Part shown: one piece after another, positions 17,023 through 27,316 of the stretch
How the letters are laid out: every line of letters begins with the position of its first letter
How positions within the stretch are numbered: position 1 is the first letter of the stretch
From: a virus
Reading direction: 5' to 3' (one strand)
IMG/VR virus record: IMGVR_UViG_3300048625_000070
Location: 1-44,770 of that record
DNA length: 44,770 bases
Notes under the pieces: model-generated
Told to the model about the DNA's origin: nothing
Database searches by the model: none
What the model saw: only the letters and a program-made list of their open reading frames with translations
Made by a program: the position numbers and the translations under genes

Positions 17023-19599
17023 ATGAGCTCATCTTCTTTACTGAAGTCTCCTCTACATAACTCTATCGCAGAGGCTTTGTACGAAGAGATCCAGAACCGA
17101 AATGCCCGTTACTATTATTTCTTAGGAAAGACTGTTAGTTGGGTGGACGACGCGACTCCTCCATATCCAATTGACAGTTTCGATTATGAGTTACAAACAC
17201 GTAATGAAATGATCACTCTAAAGGAAATTAAGAGTACAGACGTTTCGTTCGTTATTCCACGTGTAGACTGGATCACTGGTCAAATTTGGGATATGTACGA
17301 TGATCAGTACAGCGATGAAGTTCAAGGTGTTAACTTAATCTCAGGTGGATATGGTTATTCAGACCCACCTACAGTTACAATCTCTGGCGGTGGTGGTACA
17401 GGAGCAGTTGCTGTTCCAACACTTCTAGATGGTGTTATAGTTTCTATCGATATGGTCTCTCGTGGCAGAGGATATACTTCTGTTCCTACAGTTACCATTA
17501 CTGGTGGTGGTGGCGAAGGCGCTTCTGCTACAGCATCAGTTGCTATTGCATATTCTGGTGCGCGTCGATTAGAAGACATTAACTGTGTCGTTATGACTGA
17601 TGAGTATAACGTATACAAATGTCTGGATAACAACAACAATGCTGTTTCTACTTACAAGCCAATCGGTACTGTTGTAGATCCAGTTATTATGCCAGACGGT
17701 TACATGTGGAAATACTTGTACAGTATTCCAATTGCTCTACGCAACAAATTCTTGACTGACGTTTATATGCCAGTCGTTAACTCTCTTCGTTCACAGTTTT
17801 ACTCAAACGGAGAGATCTTAAACGTTGTTCTTGGCAACAACGGACAGAATTATACATTTGCTTCTATCTCTGTCGCAGGTGACGGGTATCGTGAATCAGA
17901 TCCACTTCTGTTGCAAAACGTACAGATTTCTGCAGAAGGTTCTGGTTACAGTTCTGGTGCCACTATTACTATCGACCCTCCATTCTCTGGGGCGAACTCA
18001 TGGACAAACGGTGTTGGTATTCTTCTTGGCCAAAAGGTAGAATATAATAACAATTTGTATGAAGCAACAATGTCAGGTACACTGGCTTCTCCTGCTCCAA
18101 CTCATAAATCTGGAGTTAGTTCTAATGGAACTTCCGCGCTAAAGTATATTGGTACACGAGCAACAGGTACTGTTAATGTTACTGCTGGTAAAGTAACAGG
18201 CATCGCGTTGAACGGTTCTATTTTAGAAATTAACATTACTAGTCCAGGTTCTGGATACACTTCTGCTCCAGCAGTTACTCTAACTGGTGGCGATGGATCT
18301 GGTTTTATTGGCGCTGCCGTTATGGGCGGAACTGGCGTTCAGAAAATTTATGTATCTGACGCTGGTCAATCTTACTCTTCTGTTCCAACAGTAAAATTTG
18401 GAGTACAGTGGACAGCAAATACTCCATATACGGTTGGCACTCAGATTTTCTACTCTAGTCGTTTATACACTGTAACTACTGCAGGAACGACTAACTCTAC
18501 TGCGCCTACACACATAACTGGCGCAGCTTCTAACGGTGGTGCTACCTTAACTTATGTTGGTTCTCCAGCTACTGGGACTGCGGTTCTAAAGTATGGTTCT
18601 GGTTATTCAACACTACCAAACATTCAAATCCAACCAGTCTCTGGTGGCGCTGGCGCTACTGGTTATTTTGTTGGTCTAAAATCTGATGCTAAACTAATAC
18701 CAATTATTTCTAATGGCCAGATCACTGGTGTTCAGATTGATAATGGCGGTGTTGGTTACACCTACGCTAACTTGTCAGTTCAGGGTGATGGTACAGGCGC
18801 AGTAATTACTGCTGATTTAAGTCCAGGTGACATCAACACAATGCAGGCAAATACTGAATTGTTAACACCTGATGGTCGTATCATGGCTTATCCAGTTATC
18901 TCTGGTGGTTTTGGATACGGCAGTTCTCCTACTATTACCATCGATGGTGATGGCACTGGCGCTTCTGCCCATGCTATAGTAGAAGGTGGCTCTATTAAGA
19001 AAATAATCGTTGACGGTTATGGCTTAGACTATAAGTGGGCGAACGTTACCATTTCTGGTGGTGGCTTCGGCGCGAAGGCTCGTGCTATCCGCGCCCCATA
19101 TGGTGGTCACGGAAAAGATCCAATCACAGGTATGTTTGCTAGAACTCTAATGTTCTACACTAACATCTCTAAAGACACAAATCAAGGGTTCAACGTTAAC
19201 AACGACTTCCGTCAGCTTGGTATCATTAAAAACCCTCGTCAGTTTGGACAATACGGCAACTTAAAGAGTGCTCTTGCCTCTGCTTGCTATGTTGTTACTG
19301 GAGGGGTAGATACTGCTATCTTCAAACAAGATATGTTGTTAACAGTCGGCGACAACGAGAGACGTTTCCGTATCGTTGCTTTAACTACTAATGGTATGTT
19401 GTTGCAGTCTTTGGATAATATGGCTCCGTCTGTTGGTACTGTTTTCATTAGCCCTACAGGTGCTACATTCTCAGCTACAGGTGTAACTCCTCCGACTGCC
19501 GATAAATATTCTGGTCATGTGCTGTTTATCGATAACAAACAAGCATTTACACCTACGGTTGACCAAACAGTTACGCTAAGAACTGTTATCAAATTCTAA
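17023..19599 (+). CDS. 8: gp8 baseplate wedge protein with large repeat insertions
   Basis: 858 residues against 334 in T4. The gp8 framework is recognisable: residues 1-100 (SIAEALYEEIQNRNARYYYF, then SFVIPRVDWITGQIWDMYDD), DEYNVYKCLDNNNNAVST, PDGYMWKYLYSIP near 223 and the C-terminal PYGGHGKDPITGMFART region (about 693 on). Between them are about eight copies of a Gly-rich unit of the type GRGYTSVPTVTITGGGGEGA, predicted beta-solenoid, plus two aromatic modules (about 325-375 and 461-510) of the form W-x-Y-x-x-G-x-x-V-x-Y that resemble small carbohydrate-binding (CBM5/12-like) folds. gp8 in T4 lies at the wedge periphery, so the insertions are probably exposed. No close ribosome-binding site except AGGTAA. 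Confidence 0.88.
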   Translation: MSSSSLLKSPLHNSIAEALYEEIQNRNARYYYFLGKTVSWVDDATPPYPIDSFDYELQTRNEMITLKEIKSTDVSFVIPRVDWITGQIWDMYDDQYSDEVQGVNLISGGYGYSDPPTVTISGGGGTGAVAVPTLLDGVIVSIDMVSRGRGYTSVPTVTITGGGGEGASATASVAIAYSGARRLEDINCVVMTDEYNVYKCLDNNNNAVSTYKPIGTVVDPVIMPDGYMWKYLYSIPIALRNKFLTDVYMPVVNSLRSQFYSNGEILNVVLGNNGQNYTFASISVAGDGYRESDPLLLQNVQISAEGSGYSSGATITIDPPFSGANSWTNGVGILLGQKVEYNNNLYEATMSGTLASPAPTHKSGVSSNGTSALKYIGTRATGTVNVTAGKVTGIALNGSILEINITSPGSGYTSAPAVTLTGGDGSGFIGAAVMGGTGVQKIYVSDAGQSYSSVPTVKFGVQWTANTPYTVGTQIFYSSRLYTVTTAGTTNSTAPTHITGAASNGGATLTYVGSPATGTAVLKYGSGYSTLPNIQIQPVSGGAGATGYFVGLKSDAKLIPIISNGQITGVQIDNGGVGYTYANLSVQGDGTGAVITADLSPGDINTMQANTELLTPDGRIMAYPVISGGFGYGSSPTITIDGDGTGASAHAIVEGGSIKKIIVDGYGLDYKWANVTISGGGFGAKARAIRAPYGGHGKDPITGMFARTLMFYTNISKDTNQGFNVNNDFRQLGIIKNPRQFGQYGNLKSALASACYVVTGGVDTAIFKQDMLLTVGDNERRFRIVALTTNGMLLQSLDNMAPSVGTVFISPTGATFSATGVTPPTADKYSGHVLFIDNKQAFTPTVDQTVTLRTVIKF

Positions 19600-19605
19600 T
19601 AAATA
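19598..19605 (+). promoter_or_regulatory. Late promoter before the giant DUF4815-type gene
   Basis: AATAAATA right at the gp8 stop codon, 29 bases before the ATG at 19635, with AGAAGAG as ribosome-binding site. The sequence and spacing match the candidate before gp48. Confidence 0.58.
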
Positions 19606-19634
19606 AAGAATAACATTTAAAGAAGAGTATAAGA

Positions 19635-22600
19635 ATGATCGATTTCAATACCGAACCGTATAATGATGACTACGACGAGAACAAAAAGTTCTATCGTATT
19701 CTGTATCGCCCATCGTTTGCTGTTCAGGCTCGTGAACTCACTCAAATGCAAAGTATTTTGCAGAATCAGATTTCTCGTCATGGTTCAGCAATTTTCAAAC
19801 AGGGCGCGATGGTTATCCCTGGACAGTGTTCAGTTGAGACTTCTACTCAGCCAAATCAAGGCGCTGATTATGTTAAGCTGCAAGGCATTTATAACGGTGT
19901 TGCGGTACAGACATTCCTTTCTGCCTTAGAAGGACAAACAATTGTTGGTACAAGCGGTGTTACTGCTCTTGTTGTTAAAGCACAAGACGCTGAAGGTAAT
20001 GACCCAACAACATTGTATGTTCGTTACATCAACTCTGGTACTGACACTACTACTAAAAAGTTTAGTAACAATGAAATTATCACTAGCGCGGACGGAATCT
20101 ATTCTGTTCAAGCTGCTTCTTCTAGCGCTATCGGTAAAGGTTCTTTAGCTACTATCCAACGTGGTGTATACTACGTTAATAATCACTTCTGTTTAGTTGA
20201 CGAACAAACTATCGTTCTAGACAAGTACACTAACTCACCATCTTATCGTATTGGTCTTCAAGTAACAGAAGGCGTTGTGACTCCAGAAGAAGATGAAACA
20301 TTACTGGACAACGCTCAAAACAGTTACAACTTTGCAGCACCAGGCGCGCATCGTTATTTCATTGAACTGACTTTATCTAAGAAAGATGTAGACAGCACAT
20401 CAGATTTAGATTTTATTGAATTGATTCGTGTAGATGATGGTAAGATTAAAACTATCATCGACAAGACATCATATTCTATGATCGGTGATGAGCTTGCTCG
20501 CAGAACTTATGACGAGTCTGGCAATTATACAGTTCGCGATTTTGCCATCGATGTTCGTGAACACAGAAATAACAATCGCGGACAATGGATTCAAAACACA
20601 GCCTACATGTTCGGCGATGTTGTGACCAACAATGGCAATATATACGTTGCTAAAAACACAGGTACTTCTGTAACAACTGCTCCAGTTCACTCTACTGGTT
20701 CTTCATATGATGGTCCAGGTTCTACTGGTATCAAATGGGAATGGACTGACTCTCCTGTTTACAATCGCGGTATTTATACTCCAGCACAAGGTGGCGATTC
20801 TTCTAAACTTGCTATTGGTTTAGAACCAGGAAAAGCATACGTTCGTGGATACGAGATCCAAAAGGACTCTACAACATACGTTGCTGTAGATAAAGCTAGA
20901 GACTACGAACAACAAACAGCGGCAATTATACAACCAACTGTTGGTAACTATGCATTGGTAACTAACGTTAACAACCTACCTCCAGTAGATACAATCGGTT
21001 TAGTATCTCTGCGCGATCAAGTAGCAGGAACTTCTGTTGGTACAGGCGCTGGTGCTGAAGTTGGTACTGCTCGTGTTCGTTTAATGGAATGGCATGGCGG
21101 TTCATCATACGGCGCAACTGCTGTTTACAAACTAGGTTTGTTTGATGTTCAAATGAACTCTGGTAAAGATTTCAATCGCTCTGTTAAGTCTTTCTACTAC
21201 AACGTTAGCGGTGACTCTAACTTATCATTCTCTGCAGATATTAACCCAGTGGCGACTGCGTTACTTGGTTCTATTACTGCTTCTTCTGGTGCTGTTACTG
21301 GTACAGGAACATCATTCCAGACAGATATTGTTTCTGGCGACTATGTTCTAGTTGATGGTACAATGTATCGTGTTACTGCAACTCCAAGCAACCAAAACAC
21401 TTTAGCGTTGAATACTGGTACATTCACTGGTAAAGCATATTCTCTGGCAACAACACAGTTGTTCGAGACACAAAACACTAGTCTTGTTTTCCCACTACCA
21501 AATTATTCTGTTCGTTCTAATAGATCTGCTGGTACAAGCGGTATTAACAATACAACATACATTTGCTACCAAAAATTCACACAGAATGCTTCTGGCACAT
21601 CATTGTCTCTAAGTACTTCTGGTACATTTATGCCATATTCTGGCTTGACTAACTACATCGTCGTGGACAACGATGCTGCGTCTGGTGGTGCTGTTATTCA
21701 ACCAGTAAGCATCACACCAGTTGGTTCTGCTGTAACTATTGTACTTCCATCAGCTCAATCTGGTCATTCTATGACAGTTATTGCTGCAGTTCAGCGTAAC
21801 GGTGCTGGATACGAGAAGAACAAAACACTAACTACAGTCACTGAACAATTCAACACAGCTGCGTTGGCTCAAGCAGCCTCTGTTATTTTAGACAAACCTG
21901 ACGTGTTCAGAATCACTAGCATCAAGATGGCAGCTGGAACTACATTCCAAGCAACTAATGCTACATTGAGTTCTACTCTTTACACTACTGACGTTTCTGA
22001 TCGTTACGATTTCGATAATGGTCAACGTAGCACTCACTATGATTGGGGTCGTTTGAATGTTAAGCCTTCTTACACTATCCCATCTGGTCCAGTTCAAGTA
22101 ACATACGAATACTTCGAACACAGCGTTGGTGATTACTTTGATGTGAACTCTTACAGTGGTATCAGCTACAGCGAGATTCCAGTAGTATTGCGAGACTCAC
22201 TAGACTTCCGTCCACGTGTAGCTAACAAGTCTGCTGGTTCTAAGTCATTCTCTGGAACAGGTTCTTCTGTAACAAGCATGCCAAAGCGTGGTGAAAACAT
22301 TGCGTCTGATTACAGCTACTACATGGCCAGAAAAGATAAGATTGCTGTTGACTTTAATGGTAAGTTCTTCTCTGTTCGTGGTGTTCCATCTACAAATCCA
22401 GGCGATCCACAAGATCCTTCTCTTGGTATGGTTCTGTATAGCTTGTCTTATGAGCCATACACACATGCAACTTCTTCTATTGCTGTTTCTAAAGTAGAAA
22501 ACAAACGCTACACAATGCGCGACATTGGTAAGCTAGAAGACCGCATCAACAACTTAGAATACTATACTTCTCTGTCTCTTCTAGAACAAGAAACACAGTC

Positions 22601-25600
22601 TATGAAGATTACAGATTCTAAGGGTATGGACAGAATGAAAAACGGTTTTATCGTTGATAACTTCAGCGGTAACAACATCGGTAACTCTAAGTCTGTCGAC
22701 TACTTCTGCTCTATCGATATGGAGAACAATCAGCTTCGTCCATACTACACAATGCATAACGTTAATTTGTTGGAAAAGAATTCTAACACAGCACAACGTT
22801 CTGCATCAAACTATCAGTTGAACGGCGACGTTGTAACTCTTCCAATTATCGATACTCCAGTATTGATCAAGCAAGACTTCGCTTCTAGACTAGAAAACAT
22901 TAACCCATTCGCGATCTACACGTTCTTGGGTAACGTTAGTATCAACCCACCATCTGATGACTGGTTTGAAACTAATCGTCTGCCAGATATCGTACAACAG
23001 GTTGAGGGTAACTACAGCTTAATTCGCGATCTTGCTATCCGTTCTAATATCATCGGCGAAGGTGGCTTCGGAACTATCTGGAACCCATGGCAGACAGAAT
23101 GGATCGGTAAATCAGTAACAACTGGTACTAACAGTTATGAAGCAGATCGTCGTTCTGGTGACGGTGGCGCTGCTCTTGATGCGCAATTTGGTCTAGGACC
23201 AGCAGCTTCTGGTTGGGCGCATCGTGTTGTTACAACAGAAGTTCAAGCAACACCTGTTGGTCAATCAAGAACTGGTGTTCGTTCTACTCTACAAACTAAG
23301 ACTAGCTATGAAGAAGTTTCTGACAGAGTAGTTTCTACTGCTGTTATTCCATACATCCGTTCTAGAACTGTTCTAGTTCAGGTTAAAGGATTGAAGCCAC
23401 AGACTAAGTTCTATTCTTACTTTGATGACATCGATGTTAACTCATATGTTACACCAGCTACCAAGATTGTATACACTGCAACTTCTGGCGCGTTCGATAT
23501 TTCTAGCAACGTTGGTGGTTCTGGTTCAGAAGCCAAGCGTCGTATCAGCGGAGATTCTCAAGTTTGTTTGAATCGTGGTGATGTTATCACAACATCTAAT
23601 AACTCAGGTTCTGCTGTTATCGTAGGTAAGACTATCGATCCAGATACTGGCGCGTTGTCTCTTGATGTTGTCAACATTATCGGTACAATCACTAACGGAC
23701 AGACTTTCTCTGGTTCAATTTCTGGTGCTATTGGCTCTGTAGTTAGTGTAACTACACCTACTACTCTAGTGACAAACAAGCAAGGTCAATTGAACTTCTT
23801 GTTCTATATCCCTAACACAGAAGCAGTAAGATTCCGTACTGGCGCTCGTGAACTTAAGATTTCTGATTCTTCTACATCTACTGGTCTGTGGACATCTCGT
23901 GGACGTGGTCTATACCACGCAGAAGGTATTCTAGAAACTAAACAAGCTAACGTTAATGCTGTTCGTAACGCTGAACTTGTTAAAGAAGTTATCGGTCCAA
24001 ACGACGATCCAGCAGCACGTCAGACAATTTACAATGTGTCTGAGCGTGTTATTTCTGATACAGGTTGGTATGACCCATTGGCTCAATCTTTCTTGATTCA
24101 GCAAAAGGGTGGCGCATTCCTAACTGGCGTAGATGTATTCTTCGCTACAAAAGACGATCGTATTCCAGTTACTTTGGAAATTCGTGATATGGTAAATGGA
24201 ACACCTGGAAAGAACATTCTTCCATTCAGCCGTGTTACATTAGATCCTACACAAGTATCTCTTTCTACAAACACTGTTACTATGACAGATGGATCTAATG
24301 ATCAGTATCCTTCTTACGATACTCCTACTAGATTCAACTTCCCAACACCTGTTTACGTACAAGACAATACTGAATACTGTTTCGTTCTGCAGTCAGATTC
24401 TAACAACTACAAGGTTTGGATCTCTCAAGTTGGTGATGAAATCCCAGGAACTTCTGGCAGAACAATTTCTCAACAGCCTTACGCTGGTGTATTGTTCAAG
24501 TCTCAGAACGCTTCTACTTGGACACCAGACCAGAACCAAGACATTAAGTTTACAATCTACAGAGCTAAGTTTGATACTTCTGTTGTTGGTAATGTTCAGT
24601 TCGTTAACGATGTTCTTCCATTCGATACTATCGAAGTAGACCCTATCCAGACAGCTGCTTCTAGCAACAACGTTCGTGTATGGCACTACTCTCACGGTAT
24701 GTATACTGGCTCTAGAGTTACTATTAGCGGTATCTCTTCTGCGATCAACGGCATTCCAGCTGCTGATTTGAATGGTGACCACGTTATCACTAGCATGGAC
24801 GCTAACAGCTATACATTTACTGCATCTACTAGCGCCACTGCTACTGGATATGGTGGTGGTTCTACAGTTAAGGCTTCTAAGAACATAACTTATGACTTAG
24901 TTAACCCAACTGTTCAGATCCAAACATTCTCTGACACTAAGACTAGCTTCTCTGTTAAGACTACTTCTGGTAAGTCTGTTGATGGTTCTCAAATCGCTTA
25001 TATTGCAGATACTAATTGGACTCCATGCCTGATCAATGAGAACAACACGTTCGACACACCACGTGTTATCGGCTCTGAGATCAACGAAAACACTTCAATG
25101 GGTGGAGAGAAATCTGTAACATTTACTGCTCAGATCTCTTCTACTAACGACGCGCTTTCTCCAGTTATTGATACTGTTCGTACTAGCTTGATTGCTGTAT
25201 CCAACAAACTAAACAACCCAACAGAGGCTAACACTAATATTGCTGCCCTCGATCAGAAGCAACTATTCACTGGTGCTACTGGCGCGTTTAGCTTATCTAC
25301 AACTGGTTTCTACTCTACAAACTCTTCTGTTAGAGGTTCTATGAGTGGTATCGGTATCGGTAGATATGTTGTTATTTCTGGATCTACTACTACTGCTAAC
25401 AACGGCACATTCCTAGTTACTGGTTATACAGATGACGGTACAACATCTACTGTTACTTTGAATGGATTCTCTGGAACGGCAGAATCTGCTATTACTGGAA
25501 CTACAGTTTCATTGAAGGAACAATTCTTTGACGAAATCGCTCCAGAAGGCAGTTCTTCTCTAAGCAAGTATGTGACTACACCAGTTAAACTGGCTAACCC

Positions 25601-25898
25601 TTCTACATACCTAAGAGTTAAGTTTGCTGCAAATATACCTACAGAATCTGATGTTCTAGTGTATTACAAGACTTGCACTGGCGACAGCAAGCAATTATCT
25701 GCAACTAAATACACTCTAGCATCTCCAGATTCTACTATCTCTAAAGTAGAGTTAGGCAACAAAGCATTCTCAGATGTCAATTACACTTTAACTGGTATCC
25801 CAGCTTTTGACACTATCGTCGTTAAAATTGTTATGAAATCTACTAACAGTAGCGCTGTGCCATTGATTCGTGACTTGAGAATTATTGCTTGCCCATAA
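19635..25898 (+). CDS. Giant baseplate/virion structural protein (DUF4815 type), in the gp9-gp12 position
   Basis: 2,087 residues. The N-terminus FYRILYRPSFAVQARELTQM and QNQISRHGSAIFKQGAMVIP is the hallmark of DUF4815-type virion proteins of marine T4-like phages. It follows gp8, where T4 keeps gp9, gp10, gp11 and gp12, so it probably forms the outer baseplate and fibre attachment (inference from order). Visible sub-features: a W-rich CBM5/12-like module (about 315-370); Ser/Thr/Gly-rich beta-repeat regions; GxSGAxAxV-type modules near 100 and 1310-1370; and FKSQNASTWTPDQNQDIKFT near 1625. No Cys-rich or coiled-coil trimer motif was seen. Strong codon bias and its own late promoter suggest high expression. 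The stop overlaps the next start by one base. Confidence 0.85.
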   Translation: MIDFNTEPYNDDYDENKKFYRILYRPSFAVQARELTQMQSILQNQISRHGSAIFKQGAMVIPGQCSVETSTQPNQGADYVKLQGIYNGVAVQTFLSALEGQTIVGTSGVTALVVKAQDAEGNDPTTLYVRYINSGTDTTTKKFSNNEIITSADGIYSVQAASSSAIGKGSLATIQRGVYYVNNHFCLVDEQTIVLDKYTNSPSYRIGLQVTEGVVTPEEDETLLDNAQNSYNFAAPGAHRYFIELTLSKKDVDSTSDLDFIELIRVDDGKIKTIIDKTSYSMIGDELARRTYDESGNYTVRDFAIDVREHRNNNRGQWIQNTAYMFGDVVTNNGNIYVAKNTGTSVTTAPVHSTGSSYDGPGSTGIKWEWTDSPVYNRGIYTPAQGGDSSKLAIGLEPGKAYVRGYEIQKDSTTYVAVDKARDYEQQTAAIIQPTVGNYALVTNVNNLPPVDTIGLVSLRDQVAGTSVGTGAGAEVGTARVRLMEWHGGSSYGATAVYKLGLFDVQMNSGKDFNRSVKSFYYNVSGDSNLSFSADINPVATALLGSITASSGAVTGTGTSFQTDIVSGDYVLVDGTMYRVTATPSNQNTLALNTGTFTGKAYSLATTQLFETQNTSLVFPLPNYSVRSNRSAGTSGINNTTYICYQKFTQNASGTSLSLSTSGTFMPYSGLTNYIVVDNDAASGGAVIQPVSITPVGSAVTIVLPSAQSGHSMTVIAAVQRNGAGYEKNKTLTTVTEQFNTAALAQAASVILDKPDVFRITSIKMAAGTTFQATNATLSSTLYTTDVSDRYDFDNGQRSTHYDWGRLNVKPSYTIPSGPVQVTYEYFEHSVGDYFDVNSYSGISYSEIPVVLRDSLDFRPRVANKSAGSKSFSGTGSSVTSMPKRGENIASDYSYYMARKDKIAVDFNGKFFSVRGVPSTNPGDPQDPSLGMVLYSLSYEPYTHATSSIAVSKVENKRYTMRDIGKLEDRINNLEYYTSLSLLEQETQSMKITDSKGMDRMKNGFIVDNFSGNNIGNSKSVDYFCSIDMENNQLRPYYTMHNVNLLEKNSNTAQRSASNYQLNGDVVTLPIIDTPVLIKQDFASRLENINPFAIYTFLGNVSINPPSDDWFETNRLPDIVQQVEGNYSLIRDLAIRSNIIGEGGFGTIWNPWQTEWIGKSVTTGTNSYEADRRSGDGGAALDAQFGLGPAASGWAHRVVTTEVQATPVGQSRTGVRSTLQTKTSYEEVSDRVVSTAVIPYIRSRTVLVQVKGLKPQTKFYSYFDDIDVNSYVTPATKIVYTATSGAFDISSNVGGSGSEAKRRISGDSQVCLNRGDVITTSNNSGSAVIVGKTIDPDTGALSLDVVNIIGTITNGQTFSGSISGAIGSVVSVTTPTTLVTNKQGQLNFLFYIPNTEAVRFRTGARELKISDSSTSTGLWTSRGRGLYHAEGILETKQANVNAVRNAELVKEVIGPNDDPAARQTIYNVSERVISDTGWYDPLAQSFLIQQKGGAFLTGVDVFFATKDDRIPVTLEIRDMVNGTPGKNILPFSRVTLDPTQVSLSTNTVTMTDGSNDQYPSYDTPTRFNFPTPVYVQDNTEYCFVLQSDSNNYKVWISQVGDEIPGTSGRTISQQPYAGVLFKSQNASTWTPDQNQDIKFTIYRAKFDTSVVGNVQFVNDVLPFDTIEVDPIQTAASSNNVRVWHYSHGMYTGSRVTISGISSAINGIPAADLNGDHVITSMDANSYTFTASTSATATGYGGGSTVKASKNITYDLVNPTVQIQTFSDTKTSFSVKTTSGKSVDGSQIAYIADTNWTPCLINENNTFDTPRVIGSEINENTSMGGEKSVTFTAQISSTNDALSPVIDTVRTSLIAVSNKLNNPTEANTNIAALDQKQLFTGATGAFSLSTTGFYSTNSSVRGSMSGIGIGRYVVISGSTTTANNGTFLVTGYTDDGTTSTVTLNGFSGTAESAITGTTVSLKEQFFDEIAPEGSSSLSKYVTTPVKLANPSTYLRVKFAANIPTESDVLVYYKTCTGDSKQLSATKYTLASPDSTISKVELGNKAFSDVNYTLTGIPAFDTIVVKIVMKSTNSSAVPLIRDLRIIACP

Positions 25899-26122
25899 TG
25901 GATTATCTAAAGGTTATTGGTCATGAGGCTCTCGTTAGAGATAGATCTAGCGGAGCCATCATAAACACGAATAAAGCAGAATACGAAGAGTATATGGAAA
26001 GAGTTAGGGCTGCTGAGGAAAGAGAAACTATAATTTCCAAACACTCCGAAGAGATAAATAATATAAAGAATGATTTGAGCGAGATTAAGCAATACCTCTT
26101 ACAAATCATCAACAAAGGCTGA
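25898..26122 (+). CDS. Small phage protein with coiled coil, unknown function
   Basis: 74 residues from the ATG that overlaps the preceding stop (TAATG); a TTG nine bases earlier is in frame but less likely. The start MDYLKVIGHEALVRDRSSGA followed by IINTNKAEYEEYMERV is seen in short proteins encoded beside tail genes of several T4-like phages. Residues 30-72 form a charged helix with heptad-like Ile/Leu spacing (coiled coil). It lies between the giant structural protein and a fibre, so it may be an adaptor or fibre-assembly helper; function is not known. Confidence 0.7.
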   Translation: MDYLKVIGHEALVRDRSSGAIINTNKAEYEEYMERVRAAEERETIISKHSEEINNIKNDLSEIKQYLLQIINKG

Positions 26123-26136
26123 CAAAGGATTCTTAA

Positions 26137-27315
26137 ATGCCAAACATTACAGCACCTTCACTCACACTAAGAGCGAACAAAGGTAGCCCTCTTACGAACG
26201 CAGAAGTAGATGCTAACTTCACCAATATTAGTAATGCGTTACAAACTGGTCTAACTGCAGCTTCTTATACAGCTGCTGACATTTTAGCTAAACTTCTCAC
26301 TGTTGATGGAACAGGATCTGGATTAGATGCTGATACAGTAGACGGTTATAATCAAGATACAGCTAACACTGTAAGCACTCTTGTTAGACGTGACGCATCA
26401 GGTAACTTTGCAGCTAACAACATCACAGCATCTACCTTTACTGGTACTTTCTCTGGTGTAGCTGCCATTACTAGTGGTACAATCACACTTACCACTGCGT
26501 TAGCTCTTGGTTCTGGTGGTACTGGTTCAACTACAGCTGCTGGCGCTAGAACTGCTTTAGGTCTGGTAATCGGCACTGACGTTCAGGCGTATGATGGAGA
26601 GTTGGCTGCTCTTGCGGGTCTAACATCCGCTGCAGATAAAGTTCCATACTTTACTGGCGCTGGAACTGCTTCTACATTTACATCATCTTCTTATACAAGA
26701 GGATTGCTGGGCTCAGCTGACGCTGCTACAGCTAGAACTACACTCGGGTTGGCACTAGGTACAGACGTACAAGCGTATAACTCTAACCTTACAGCTATCT
26801 CTGCTATCACTGGACCTACTGTCAAGGGTATCTACGTTAGAACTGGCGACGGTAGCGCAACTACAAGAACAATCACTGGCACTGCTAGTCGTGTTGTCGT
26901 TACAAACGGTGACGGTAGCGCTGGTAACTTCGGATTAGACTTAGGCGCAGACGTACCTTCTCTAGCTGGAAATAACACTTTCGCTGGAACTACAAACACT
27001 TTCGCTGCTGTCGTTGCTTCTACATTCACTCAGTCTTCTGACGTTAGTTTGAAAGAAAACATCCAGACCCTAAATAATGCATTAGGGATCGTTAATAACC
27101 TTAGAGGCGTTTCTTACACAAGAGATGGACAAGAAGAAATTGGTGTAATCGCCCAAGAAACAGAAGTCTTCTTACCTCAGGTAGTACGCACTGGTGAAGA
27201 TGGCTTAAAATCTGTTTCTTATACTAACATGGTCGGGTTGTTGATAGAAGCTATCAAAGAACAACAAAGAATTATTGACGATTTGACTGGTCGTCTAATT
27301 AAACTGGAGAAATAA
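26137..27315 (+). CDS. Tail fibre with C-terminal S74 self-cleaving chaperone
   Basis: 392 residues. The start PNITAPSLTLRANKGSPLTN and EVDANFTNI is a common phage-fibre N-terminus. The middle is Thr/Ala/Gly-rich with the fibre-type GSGGTGSTTAAGARTALGL unit repeated in variant form. At about residue 302 the S74 intramolecular chaperone begins (SSDVSLKENI, with Ser and Lys spaced as in the catalytic dyad), followed by GVIAQETEVFLPQVV and a trimer-forming terminal helix. After folding the last 90 or so residues are expected to cut themselves off. The AAAGGA ribosome-binding site is good. It directly precedes the Cys-rich peptide gene, two bases apart. Confidence 0.87.
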   Translation: MPNITAPSLTLRANKGSPLTNAEVDANFTNISNALQTGLTAASYTAADILAKLLTVDGTGSGLDADTVDGYNQDTANTVSTLVRRDASGNFAANNITASTFTGTFSGVAAITSGTITLTTALALGSGGTGSTTAAGARTALGLVIGTDVQAYDGELAALAGLTSAADKVPYFTGAGTASTFTSSSYTRGLLGSADAATARTTLGLALGTDVQAYNSNLTAISAITGPTVKGIYVRTGDGSATTRTITGTASRVVVTNGDGSAGNFGLDLGADVPSLAGNNTFAGTTNTFAAVVASTFTQSSDVSLKENIQTLNNALGIVNNLRGVSYTRDGQEEIGVIAQETEVFLPQVVRTGEDGLKSVSYTNMVGLLIEAIKEQQRIIDDLTGRLIKLEK

Positions 27316-27316
27316 A

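Noticed and set aside
25889-25897. TTG start for the 74-codon gene
   Set aside because: A TAATG overlap with the previous stop gives a better start and matches the style of the neighbouring genes.
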